Position numbers and translations under genes: made by a program. The notes under the pieces were generated by a model. That model had not been told where the DNA came from and made no database searches. It worked only from the letters and a program-made list of their open reading frames with translations. This document shows positions 1 through 6,600 of a DNA stretch of 7,921 bases, one piece after another. How positions within the stretch are numbered: position 1 is the first letter of the stretch; the number at the start of each line of letters is the position of its first letter. The DNA comes from an uncultured Collinsella sp. Lineage in GTDB: Bacteria; Actinomycetota; Coriobacteriia; Coriobacteriales; Coriobacteriaceae. The stretch is taken from the NCBI GenBank assembly GCA_900552425.1, contig URZR01000075.1:1-7921 (forward strand), given 5' to 3'.

Positions 1-38
1 CCTTGTGGCGTTGGGGCTGAAAGGGTGGGGCGCGGGGG

Positions 39-662
39 TTACTTGGTTGTTAGGGTTAGCAGGTCGTTGGGGGGTTTGAGGTTGTAGGTGGCGTTTGGGA
101 TATCTTGGTGTGATCCCCATGCTGCTCGGGCAAAACTGACCCCTGCCGAAGTTGCGCATTGTTCGTCGTAGACGGTGTCGCCAACATAGACGACGTTGCC
201 AGGATTCGCGCCCGTACGCCGGAGATATTCGAGCATGGGAGCGGGTGCGGGTTTATGTTCGGTTGTGTCTTCGACAAGGATGATGTGCTCAAAATACTTA
301 TCGAAGCCAAGGGGTGCAATTTCTTCTGCGTATTCGTCGCGCGCACGTGAGGAGACGATGCCAAGTTTGCAGCCGTTGTCGGAGAGTGTTGCGATAACTT
401 CGTGCAAGCCGGGAAACACGCTGATGGTGCTTTTAAAGCTGGCGGCAACTTGGCACCAGCGATTCAGCGTTGCCTGTGAGTAGATCCCAAGTTTCTCAAG
501 GGCGTTCTTGCCGGGTATGCCGAGGGCAAATTCAAGCTCGTGTCGGGGGAGCGTTTTGCCGGTTTCTTCTTGGATAATCTGGCCAAGCGATGACAGCACG
601 CTTTCTTCTGTATCTGCCAATGTCCCATCAACGTCAAACACGATATAGTCAAAGTACTTCAT
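39..662 (-). CDS. HAD-superfamily phosphatase (phosphoglycolate phosphatase-like)
   Basis: A 207-residue haloacid dehalogenase hydrolase, probably a cytoplasmic phosphomonoesterase acting on a small phosphorylated metabolite. All four HAD motifs are visible: motif I DVDGTL with nucleophile D10 and acid/base D12, motif II around S104-S105, motif III at K137 (HKPAP), and motif IV GDTVYDE with D162 and D166. Residues about 16-85 are the helical C1-type cap that shapes substrate choice. Length and layout fit the Gph/PpaX-like group, but the substrate cannot be read from sequence. The ATG is well supported: AGGAG sits 7 bases upstream. The gene follows the AraC-type regulator after 56 bases on the same strand with no terminator between them, so co-transcription is likely. 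Sure of the superfamily, unsure of the substrate. Confidence 0.93.
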   Translation of the reverse strand: MKYFDYIVFDVDGTLADTEESVLSSLGQIIQEETGKTLPRHELEFALGIPGKNALEKLGIYSQATLNRWCQVAASFKSTISVFPGLHEVIATLSDNGCKLGIVSSRARDEYAEEIAPLGFDKYFEHIILVEDTTEHKPAPAPMLEYLRRTGANPGNVVYVGDTVYDEQCATSAGVSFARAAWGSHQDIPNATYNLKPPNDLLTLTTK

Positions 663-718
663 ATAGTAGCTCCTATCCGTTGTTTGCCTGCAAGTTTGAT
701 GCAGTGACAGAAGAAGGG

Positions 719-1657
719 CTAGCGGGATTTCTGCCTGGTACTATCGAGATTCTGCCTCGCTGCTCGATAGCTCGAAGGAGTGCATCCCATTTGTTCTTTA
801 AATACCTGGCCAAGATGGCTTGCTGTCGCAAAGCCGCATTGGCGCGCGACTGTCTGGACCGTTCGCGTGGTGTGTGCCAAAAGTTCGCAAGCACGGTTTA
901 CGCGGTATGCGCGCAGATATGCCGCCGGGGTCGTTCCTGCGCAAGCTTCGATAATGCGGTAACACTCTCTTTCGCTTACGCCGGCTGCAGATGCCATCTG
1001 GGGCACATCTATAGCGGCTGCATAGTTTGCGCGGATATAGTCCAGGATTGCCTTGAACTGTACGTCGCGGTTGGTCATCCAAGAGGCGTTGTCGGAGGAA
1101 AAGAGCGGTTCGGCCTTGGCGTAAATCTGAATCCAGAGCTCTGACAAGCTATTCCGAAGCGCCATCTCGTTCTGCGGACGTTGAAGGTCGTGGTTAAAGG
1201 AACTCTTTAGCAAATCGATAAAGGGCATATCGTCGGGGTTGGTGGGCGACCATTTGAGCACATCGACGCCTCGACATTGAAGCAATGGGTTGATGTAGCG
1301 CTTTTGGAGACGTCCCGCGGGATCGCCGAGCATCGACGGCTGAAAGATATGTAACATTTGAATGGCTGGTGCCGAATTGGGTGATTGCAGCGTGCTGTGC
1401 AAAACGCCGCCGTTGATAAAGCCGGCGGACCCTTCCTCAAAGCGCACGTGTTCATGAGCCGCGCGCGTTCGATAGTCAATCGCTCCCTGCTCCATGTAGA
1501 AAAGCTCGACTTCGGAATGCCAGTGCCAGGGGACGGAATTGCCCGGATAGCGAGCGAATTCTGCGCGTTCGGCAATATAGGGCCAGTCTTCGGCGGTCTC
1601 GGGAAACGCTTCCTCGCGTCCTCCGCGGTGCAATTCTATGTGATCCATGTTTCGCAT
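719..1657 (-). CDS. AraC-family transcriptional regulator with N-terminal cupin domain
   Basis: A 312-residue one-component regulator. Residues about 30-110 form a cupin-like sensor domain: PWHWHSEVELFYMEQG at 43-58 (H45, H47, E51) is the usual first cupin motif of sugar- or metabolite-sensing AraC proteins. Residues about 200-300 are the DNA-binding domain with two helix-turn-helix units: the first at about 217-236 (DVPQMASAAGVSERECYRII), the second at about 266-285, followed by the family signature GCTPSSYR at 290-297. The effector is unknown. The downstream HAD phosphatase is the nearest candidate target or partner. No Shine-Dalgarno precedes the ATG. Instead a TATACT box lies at -12 to -7 relative to the A of the ATG, which suits leaderless translation. 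A second ATG at 1648 would shorten the protein by three residues and also lacks a ribosome binding site. Confidence 0.93.
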   Translation of the reverse strand: MRNMDHIELHRGGREEAFPETAEDWPYIAERAEFARYPGNSVPWHWHSEVELFYMEQGAIDYRTRAAHEHVRFEEGSAGFINGGVLHSTLQSPNSAPAIQMLHIFQPSMLGDPAGRLQKRYINPLLQCRGVDVLKWSPTNPDDMPFIDLLKSSFNHDLQRPQNEMALRNSLSELWIQIYAKAEPLFSSDNASWMTNRDVQFKAILDYIRANYAAAIDVPQMASAAGVSERECYRIIEACAGTTPAAYLRAYRVNRACELLAHTTRTVQTVARQCGFATASHLGQVFKEQMGCTPSSYRAARQNLDSTRQKSR

Positions 1658-1663
1658 GGCATC

Positions 1664-1669
1664 AGTATA
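1664..1669 (-). promoter_or_regulatory. Candidate -10 box for a leaderless araC-type transcript
   Basis: Reading the minus strand, TATACT is followed by six bases and then the ATG of the AraC-type gene, so the predicted transcription start coincides with the start codon. There is no recognisable -35 hexamer 16-19 bases upstream and no extended -10 TG. Leaderless mRNAs are well known in actinobacteria. The assignment here is inference from position. Confidence 0.35.
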
Positions 1670-1682
1670 AAGCGCGATGGGC

Positions 1683-1892
1683 TTAGATTGCTCTTGCCTG
1701 TTCGGGGAACGCCTTGTCTAGGGATGCTTGGAGCTTTTCGAAGGATGCTCGTAAGTTGAGGCTCTGGTCGGTTGAGCGTTTGGCTTTTGTGGTGGGGGAG
1801 TCGAGGAGACCGTCTCTCTGTGTCGGGGGGAAGGAGAAAAGGTCTGCATGCGTTAGGGATGGCTGCTGTGCTGCGTCATTGGAAGAATGCAT
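1683..1892 (-). CDS. Doubtful small ORF, 69 residues, unknown function
   Basis: I do not recognise this protein. It is hydrophilic, with no signal peptide, no membrane segment and no cysteines. The middle is rich in Ser, Thr, Pro and Asp, and the C-terminal third (about 45-66) could form one amphipathic helix containing FEKLQASLDKAF. The main argument for it being translated is a strong GAGGAGG ten bases before the ATG. That motif also encodes the last Glu codons of an open frame ending two bases before this ATG, a spacing typical of translationally coupled gene pairs. It ends 25 bases before the AraC-type gene on the same strand. It may be a real small gene, the surviving second gene of a decayed pair, or chance. 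Confidence 0.38.
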   Translation of the reverse strand: MHSSNDAAQQPSLTHADLFSFPPTQRDGLLDSPTTKAKRSTDQSLNLRASFEKLQASLDKAFPEQARAI

Positions 1893-2019
1893 GCTTATGC
1901 GGCCTCCTCGATGTCCACCAAAAGATTGCGCGCGGGGTTTGCTGCTAGGTCCCGTGCGTTGGCAGTATTATGCCGCGGCCGTCGCAAAGAAGCGCTAAAG
2001 AAAGGCTTAACCTGGTTTG

Positions 2020-2060
2020 GTGTTACGATGAAACCGCAGGTCAGAGGTGTCGAGTAACAC
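2020..2060. repeat. Hairpin (7-base arms) enclosing the 15-base repeat
   Basis: GTGTTAC at 2020-2026 is exactly complementary to GTAACAC at 2054-2060, enclosing AAACCGCAGGTCAGA (2031-2045). The same repeat can instead pair with ACCTGGTTT just upstream (2010-2018) with a two-base bulge, so two mutually exclusive folds are possible. It lies in the gap downstream of the Nudix-Vsr gene. There is no T-run, so it is not an obvious intrinsic terminator. Confidence 0.4.
2031..2045 (+). repeat. 15-base intergenic repeat, copy 1
   Basis: AAACCGCAGGTCAGA occurs here and, identical and in the same orientation, at 6451-6465. Both copies are intergenic and both sit inside regions able to form hairpins. 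A chance exact 15-base match within a window this size is unlikely, roughly a few percent, which suggests a dispersed repeat family. Confidence 0.6.
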
Positions 2061-2145
2061 TCTTGAAAGGTTTTGGGCTTAAGGGCTTTCTAAGGTTTGT
2101 GACGTGGATGTGGCTCGCCTGTGTGGGGCGTGTGAATGCTCGCTG

Positions 2146-3135
2146 TTAGCGCTGCGGCTCTGCAGCCCGTACCTGCTCGATGACCTTTTCCATCGTGGCG
2201 TCGATACGGTCTTTTTTGAGCTCGCATTCCCAGATGGTTATGGGTGTCCAGCCCATTTGAGTGAGTGCTGCCACGGCAGCGCGGTCGCGCTCGACGTTGC
2301 GACGGAACTTTGCCTCCCAAAACTCAACATTGCGCTTTGGCTGGCTAGGGTTGCACTTAGGGCAGCGATGCCAAAAGCAGCCGTTGACGAAGATGGCGAT
2401 CTTGCGGCCGGGGAAGGCGATATCGGGTTTGCCGGGAACCTTCCATTCCAGGCGATAGCCCGTGAGGCCTGCTGCGCGCAGGCGCTGGCGTACAAGCAAC
2501 TCGGGCTTGGTGTTGGCGCGCTTGTTGCCCTTCATGGACTTTTTTATAGCGGCACGACGGCGTACGAGCTCACGCTCGTCGGCAGAAAGGTCCGAGGTGT
2601 CGATGCCGTCCAGCAGGCCGGGCTTGGGGCGCTTTTTGCTGCGGCGTTTGGTTTTGCGTTTGGATTTGGCGGCGGGCTCGTCAGCCGTGGCGGTCTCGGC
2701 GTCGTTGGTGCTGCCGTTGGCCTCAAGCCGGTCTTCCTTTAGCTCAATCAGTGCATCGATAAGCCCCTTGTCGGCGGGCATCCACTCCACCGTGGCAAGC
2801 GAGGTGCGTGGAATCCAGCGGATATCGAGCTGACGGTCGTGCTTCTGGGGCTCGCCGGACTCTTTAGCCAGCGAGCAGTAATAGCACTCCATGGAGAGAT
2901 GAAAATCGGGGTAGTCATACTCAACGGTGTAGAAGTCACGCAGGTTGGTGACGTTTACCTGCAGCTCTTCCATAAGCTCGCGGCGCACGGCGTCTTCGGG
3001 TGTCTCGCCGCGTATAAGCTTGCCGCCTGGGAACTCCCAAAGTCCCTGCATGTCGCCATAGCCGCGCTGCACGGCAAGCAGCTCGTCAGATCCTTCCTTG
3101 CGAATGATCCCAGCGGCAACATGAACAGTCTTCAA
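2146..3135 (-). CDS. Fusion protein: MutT-like Nudix hydrolase plus Vsr-like mismatch endonuclease
   Basis: A 329-residue two-domain protein. Residues 1-132 are a MutT-type Nudix hydrolase: MKTVHVAAGII start, GLWEFPGGK at 31-39, and Nudix box from G38 with E44 and REL-x-EE (R52, E53, E56, E57). This family hydrolyses oxidised nucleotides such as 8-oxo-dGTP. Residues 133-190 are a linker with a dense basic run (157-171). Residues 191-329 are a Vsr-like very-short-patch-repair endonuclease: NTKPELLVR (E212), PGKPDIAF (D238, the metal-binding Asp), FVNGCFWH (H256, catalytic His equivalent), zinc-type cysteines C253, C258, C261 and C304, then NVEFWEAKFRRNVERD. N251 stands where E. coli Vsr has His64. 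The TTG at 3135 is chosen because AGAGGA lies 6 bases upstream and MutT proteins begin this way. The open frame continues upstream to 3702, but only as antisense of the ABC gene. No cytosine methyltransferase, the usual Vsr partner, is nearby. Confidence 0.9.
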   Translation of the reverse strand: MKTVHVAAGIIRKEGSDELLAVQRGYGDMQGLWEFPGGKLIRGETPEDAVRRELMEELQVNVTNLRDFYTVEYDYPDFHLSMECYYCSLAKESGEPQKHDRQLDIRWIPRTSLATVEWMPADKGLIDALIELKEDRLEANGSTNDAETATADEPAAKSKRKTKRRSKKRPKPGLLDGIDTSDLSADERELVRRRAAIKKSMKGNKRANTKPELLVRQRLRAAGLTGYRLEWKVPGKPDIAFPGRKIAIFVNGCFWHRCPKCNPSQPKRNVEFWEAKFRRNVERDRAAVAALTQMGWTPITIWECELKKDRIDATMEKVIEQVRAAEPQR

Positions 3136-3167
3136 CAGGAGTCCTCTCTCAACATCAACACGTGGCA

Positions 3168-3200
3168 GGGTAGCTACCCGTACCTTACACAACGGTAAGG
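3168..3200. promoter_or_regulatory. Operator-like dyads between the divergent Nudix-Vsr and ABC genes
   Basis: The 148-base divergent gap contains a perfect 12-base palindrome, GGGTAGCTACCC (3168-3179), followed at once by CCTTAC-N6-GTAAGG (3183-3200). Dyads of this size in a divergent promoter region are typical protein-binding sites. A perfect 12-base palindrome alone is expected about twice by chance in a window this long, so it is the clustering and position that make it worth noting. No convincing -35/-10 pair was found for either gene. Confidence 0.3.
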
Positions 3201-3283
3201 CAAGCGTAAGCCATATCGATGGTAGCCGACTCGGCTTCTTGCGACTATAGATGCCGTAGACTAATCGCAAGAAAGGACTCGGT

Positions 3284-4069
3284 ATGCAAACCACGCACAT
3301 GGCGACCCCGGTACTGGAGGTCGCGCATCTCGAAAAGGTATATGGAGCGCTGGGCAACGTGACCCGCGCGCTCAACGACGTCAACTTTACCGTCAACCGC
3401 GGCGAATTCGTCGGCATCATGGGCGCCTCGGGCTCGGGCAAATCGACGCTGCTCAACTGCGTGTCGACCATCGATGCCGCCACGAGTGGCATCATCCGCA
3501 TCAACGGCCAGGATGTGACGCGCATGAAGCAGGCCAAGCTTTCGCAGTTCCGCCGCGAGGAGCTGGGCTTTATCTTCCAGGACTCCAACCTACTCGATAC
3601 GCTCACGGCACGCGAGAACATCGCCCTGCCGCTCACCATCGCCCGCACAAACTCGGCGGAGATCTCGACCCGCGTGCAGGATGTGGCCGCGCGCCTGTCC
3701 ATTAGCCAGGTGCTCGATAAGTACCCCTATCAGATGTCCGGCGGCCAGCAGCAGCGCGTTGCCGCGGCTCGCGCGCTCGTCACCGACCCCACTATGATCA
3801 TGGCCGACGAGCCCACCGGCGCCCTCGATTCCAAGAGCGCTCGCCTGCTGCTCGAGAGCCTGGAGGCCCTTAACCGCCGCCTGCGCGCCACCGTGCTCAT
3901 GGTCACGCATGACAGCTTTGCTGCCAGCTACACAAGCCGCGTGCTGTTTATCCGCGACGGCAAGATCTTTACCGAGCTGCGCCGCGGTGACACCGACCGC
4001 CGAGAGTTCTTCGACCGTATTATGGAGGTCGTTGCCATGATGGGCGGTGAGGGCTCCGATGCTCTGTAA
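3284..4069 (+). CDS. BceA-type ABC transporter ATP-binding protein
   Basis: A 261-residue ABC ATPase of the MacB/BceA/LolD class that energises FtsX-like permeases. Walker A GASGSGKST begins at about residue 47, the Q-loop is in FIFQDSN, the ABC signature is MSGGQQQR, Walker B is MIMADEP with the catalytic Glu in DEPTGALD, and the switch His is in VTHD. The QDSNLLDTLTARENIALPL stretch and the SGGQQQRVAAARAL signature are characteristic of bacitracin/lantibiotic-type exporters. An AGAAAGGA ribosome binding site lies 6 bases before the ATG. A second ATG (M6) is possible but worse spaced. The gene overlaps the permease gene by 11 bases, so the two are co-translated. The transporter probably confers resistance to, or senses, a cell-wall-active peptide; the actual substrate is unknown. 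No BceRS two-component genes lie nearby. Confidence 0.95.
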   Translation: MQTTHMATPVLEVAHLEKVYGALGNVTRALNDVNFTVNRGEFVGIMGASGSGKSTLLNCVSTIDAATSGIIRINGQDVTRMKQAKLSQFRREELGFIFQDSNLLDTLTARENIALPLTIARTNSAEISTRVQDVAARLSISQVLDKYPYQMSGGQQQRVAAARALVTDPTMIMADEPTGALDSKSARLLLESLEALNRRLRATVLMVTHDSFAASYTSRVLFIRDGKIFTELRRGDTDRREFFDRIMEVVAMMGGEGSDAL

Positions 4070-6296
4070 ACTCGCTTGGGGCAACGTCCGCCGCGCCGGC
4101 CGCGACTACCTCGTCTACTTGTTGACGCTCACCCTGGGTGTCACGGTCTTCTATGCCTTTAACACCATCTCGATGCAGGTCGACATCGCTGGCATCAAGG
4201 AGGAGGGACTGTCCGAGCTCATGGGCGGCATGCTCGGCTACCTCACGTACTTTTTGGCCGGCGTTATGGCCTTTTTGATGGTGTATGCCAATAACTTCAT
4301 CATGAAGCGCCGCAAAAAGGAGTTTGGCCTGTACCAGGTGCTCGGCATGGGCCGCGGGCGCGTCGCCACGATCATGGCGTTCGAGACCGTGATCGTTTCG
4401 GTCGGCGCCTTCGTCGCTGGTATTATGCTGGGTGTGGGGCTCTCCCAGCTCATGACGTTCTTTACCGCCTCGCTCTTTAAGACGCAGATTGCCGATTTCC
4501 ACTTCTTTTTCTCGATGCATGCGTTCAACCTGACCCTTGCCTGCATGCTCGTAATGTTTGTGCTCACGCTACTGCTGAACCTTCGCGCCGTGCGTCGCAC
4601 TAAGCTCATTGAGCTCATGGGTGCCGAGCGTCGCAACGAGAGCATCAAGACACGCAACCCCTGGATCGCGATTGCCATCTTTGCCGTGGGCGTGGTGCTT
4701 GTGGGCGTGGCCTATTACCGTCTGCTACGTGATGGGTTCCCGCTAACCGCGACGGACAGCAAGCTGCAAGAGGCCATGAGCCAGTTTGGCATTACGACCG
4801 CTATGGTTACAGTGGGTACTTTTGCCCTGTTCTGGGGACTCTCGGGCATGCTCATCAAGCTGCTGCAGAGCCTGCGCAGCGTGTATTGGCGCGGCCTCAA
4901 CATGTTTACCGTGCGCCAGCTTTCGGCCAAGGTCAATACGGTGTGCTTTTCGATGGGCGTCATCGCGATGATTCTGTTTTTGGCCATCACCTCGGTGACG
5001 TGCGGTATGTCGATCGCCAACGTGATGAACGAAAACCTGGAGCGCTATAACCCTGTTGACGTGTCTCAGACGTATGTCTATTACACGCCCGAAACGCTCG
5101 ACTACTACAAGGAGTATGTCAATCCTTCCGAGGCCGATCGCATGGTGCTGGCAGACGCAACGGTCGATTTGTACGCTGCATGGCACGGTGACCGTATCGA
5201 TCCCGATAACGTTGCGGAAAGTATCAAGGGCAAGTCGGCAGATAATGGCAACGAGACCGGCAAGAAGGTCAATATCGCCGATGTTGCCGGTGAACATGTG
5301 CAGATCGACTCGTATCTGAGCTATACGCTTGGCGGCTCGGATCCTTCGGTGACGGCGGGCGAGATGTGCAAGGCCATGGGCGAAAAGCTCCCCAAGGTGC
5401 TCGAGGGCAGCAATGCCGATGATATGGGCCTGTTTGTGACGCCGGCGAGCCAGTACAACAAGCTGCGCCAGATGATGGGCGAGGAGCCGGTGAGCATTGG
5501 CCGCGACCAGTACGTGCTTACGTGCGATATGGGCGGTGAGCTGGGCGACCTGTACACCAAATATATGGCCGGCGGCCATACCCTCACCTTGGGTGGGCAT
5601 GAGCTCAAGCCCGCAACCGATAAGTCGGACGAGGACACGGCGGCCATCGCCAACTCGGGGCTCGGTAGCAATCCCGGTACCGTGGTCGTTGCCGATGAGC
5701 TGCTGTCCCAGCTTAATCTGCAGCCGTATTCCAGTAGTCTGCTCGTTAATTACAAGCAGGGGATGGATGTTACCGAGGCCGATGAGCTCATTAAATACAC
5801 CATGCTCGACAATCTGCTCGTTGACGGCAAGGAGCCGGGGTCGTGGAGAGTCTTCATGACACGCTCCGAGCTATATACGCAGGCAGCGCAGATGAACGGC
5901 ATGATTAGCTATCTGGCTATCTACATCGGCTTTGTACTGGTCGTTGCATGCGCGGCAATTCTGTCGATCCAGCAGCTCTCCAACGTGGCAGATGGCAGCC
6001 GCAGCTATCGCGTGCTGGCGCAGATCGGCTGTGACGACCGCCAGATTCGCCATTCGGTGATGGCACAGCAAGCGGTGTTCTTCCTGTTCCCGCTGGCAGT
6101 GGGTCTGGCGCACTCCTTTGTGGCGCTCAAGGTGATCATCGAGCTGGTGAGCACGTTTGGCAACATGAGCATCGGCGGCACGGTGGGCCTTACCTGTGCG
6201 ATTTTCCTGGCAGCCTACGGCGGCTACTTCCTGGTAACGTACCTCATGAGTACCGGCATGGTGCGAGCCGCCATCGCCACCCGCTACAGCGAGTAA
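4059..6296 (+). CDS. BceB-type FtsX-like ABC permease
   Basis: A 745-residue membrane protein of the BceB family. About ten hydrophobic segments can be read: near residues 17-37, 60-82, 105-130, 150-175, 200-222, 240-265 and 290-318, then three near the C-terminus (beginning GMISYLAIY, QQAVFFLFP and GGTVGLTCA). A hydrophilic block of roughly 290 residues between helices 7 and 8 is the large extracytoplasmic domain that in BceB proteins gives ligand specificity. The N-terminus (MLCKLAWGNVRRAGRDYL) is typical of the family. I prefer the ATG at 4059, which has GGTGAGGG upstream, over an in-frame GTG at 4047 adding four residues. It overlaps the ATPase gene and is followed by a strong terminator 38 bases after the stop. 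Family certain, substrate unknown. Confidence 0.93.
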   Translation: MLCKLAWGNVRRAGRDYLVYLLTLTLGVTVFYAFNTISMQVDIAGIKEEGLSELMGGMLGYLTYFLAGVMAFLMVYANNFIMKRRKKEFGLYQVLGMGRGRVATIMAFETVIVSVGAFVAGIMLGVGLSQLMTFFTASLFKTQIADFHFFFSMHAFNLTLACMLVMFVLTLLLNLRAVRRTKLIELMGAERRNESIKTRNPWIAIAIFAVGVVLVGVAYYRLLRDGFPLTATDSKLQEAMSQFGITTAMVTVGTFALFWGLSGMLIKLLQSLRSVYWRGLNMFTVRQLSAKVNTVCFSMGVIAMILFLAITSVTCGMSIANVMNENLERYNPVDVSQTYVYYTPETLDYYKEYVNPSEADRMVLADATVDLYAAWHGDRIDPDNVAESIKGKSADNGNETGKKVNIADVAGEHVQIDSYLSYTLGGSDPSVTAGEMCKAMGEKLPKVLEGSNADDMGLFVTPASQYNKLRQMMGEEPVSIGRDQYVLTCDMGGELGDLYTKYMAGGHTLTLGGHELKPATDKSDEDTAAIANSGLGSNPGTVVVADELLSQLNLQPYSSSLLVNYKQGMDVTEADELIKYTMLDNLLVDGKEPGSWRVFMTRSELYTQAAQMNGMISYLAIYIGFVLVVACAAILSIQQLSNVADGSRSYRVLAQIGCDDRQIRHSVMAQQAVFFLFPLAVGLAHSFVALKVIIELVSTFGNMSIGGTVGLTCAIFLAAYGGYFLVTYLMSTGMVRAAIATRYSE

Positions 6297-6334
6297 CAAG
6301 CGGGCAAAACCGTCGCAAAATCAGAGCGAATAAT

Positions 6335-6373
6335 CGCCGCGAAGGGAGTCCAGCTCCCTTCGCGGCGTTTTTT
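6335..6373 (+). terminator. Strong intrinsic terminator of the ABC operon
   Basis: A perfect 14-base-pair GC-rich stem (CGCCGCGAAGGGAG, 6335-6348, with its exact complement at 6354-6367), a five-base loop and then six T residues (6368-6373). It lies 38 bases after the permease stop. The opposite strand lacks a T-run, so it acts on plus-strand transcripts. Confidence 0.95.
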
Positions 6374-6398
6374 GTCTGACTGATGAGTCTCAAGGCCA

Positions 6399-6515
6399 AG
6401 TGAGTAGACTTTTTTGGATCTGTCGAGCACATTGCGGGTAGCGCCCAACAAAACCGCAGGTCAGAACTGTGGCGCATTTGGTCGTGCTTCGCCTCCTGCA
6501 AAAAGCCTACTCACT
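6399..6515. repeat. 117-base inverted-repeat element
   Basis: The left arm AGTGAGTAGACTTTTT (6399-6414) and right arm (6500-6515) are inverted copies with 15 of 16 bases matching. Inside, TCGAGCAC (6423-6430) can pair imperfectly with GTGCTTCG (6484-6491), and GCGCC (6441-6445) pairs with GGCGC (6471-6475), so the unit can fold into one long branched hairpin. The apical part carries the second copy of the 15-base repeat. A T-run (6519-6524) follows the right arm. It has no ORF and no target-site duplication that I can see. It could be a REP/MITE-like repeat, a structured RNA or a second terminator. Confidence 0.6.
6451..6465 (+). repeat. 15-base intergenic repeat, copy 2
   Basis: AAACCGCAGGTCAGA, identical to 2031-2045 and in the same orientation. 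Here it sits near the tip of the 117-base inverted-repeat element. Confidence 0.6.
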
Positions 6516-6600
6516 CAGTTTTTTCTGTTAGAAGATCGCCGCGAGGGAAAGCAGCTCTCCTACGGCTGTTGACGTTTGCCCAGATAAAACCTGCCAAAAT

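Larger units (their letters stand above)
1895..2089 (-). pseudogene. Possible 3' remnant of a degraded gene
   Basis: On the minus strand an open frame runs from an in-frame TAG (2090-2092) to TAA at 1895-1897. Its last part reads as plausible protein (NARDLAANPARNLLVDIEEAA), but it contains no ATG, and the only convenient start is a TTG at 1987 without a ribosome binding site. The stop lies two bases before the ATG of the 69-residue ORF. This looks like the tail of a gene whose front has been lost, formerly coupled to the next ORF. Homology was not tested, so the call is tentative. The rest of the interval up to 2145 holds a hairpin and a repeat described separately. Confidence 0.22.

Noticed and set aside
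590..1144. 184-codon plus-strand frame across the HAD and AraC genes
   Set aside because: It covers two well-supported genes on the other strand and has no domain.
3168..3179. 12-base palindrome taken alone as an operator
   Set aside because: Such palindromes are expected about twice by chance in this length; kept only as a low-confidence regulatory feature with the adjacent dyad.
3136..3702. 189-codon in-frame upstream extension of the Nudix-Vsr gene
   Set aside because: It lies antisense to the ABC ATPase and across the divergent promoter gap, resembles no N-terminal domain, and the TTG at 3135 has a ribosome binding site and a family-typical start.
4743..5600. 285-codon minus-strand frame inside the permease
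   Set aside because: Same GC-rich shadow effect; rich in His, Ala and Arg with no motif, opposite a clear permease.
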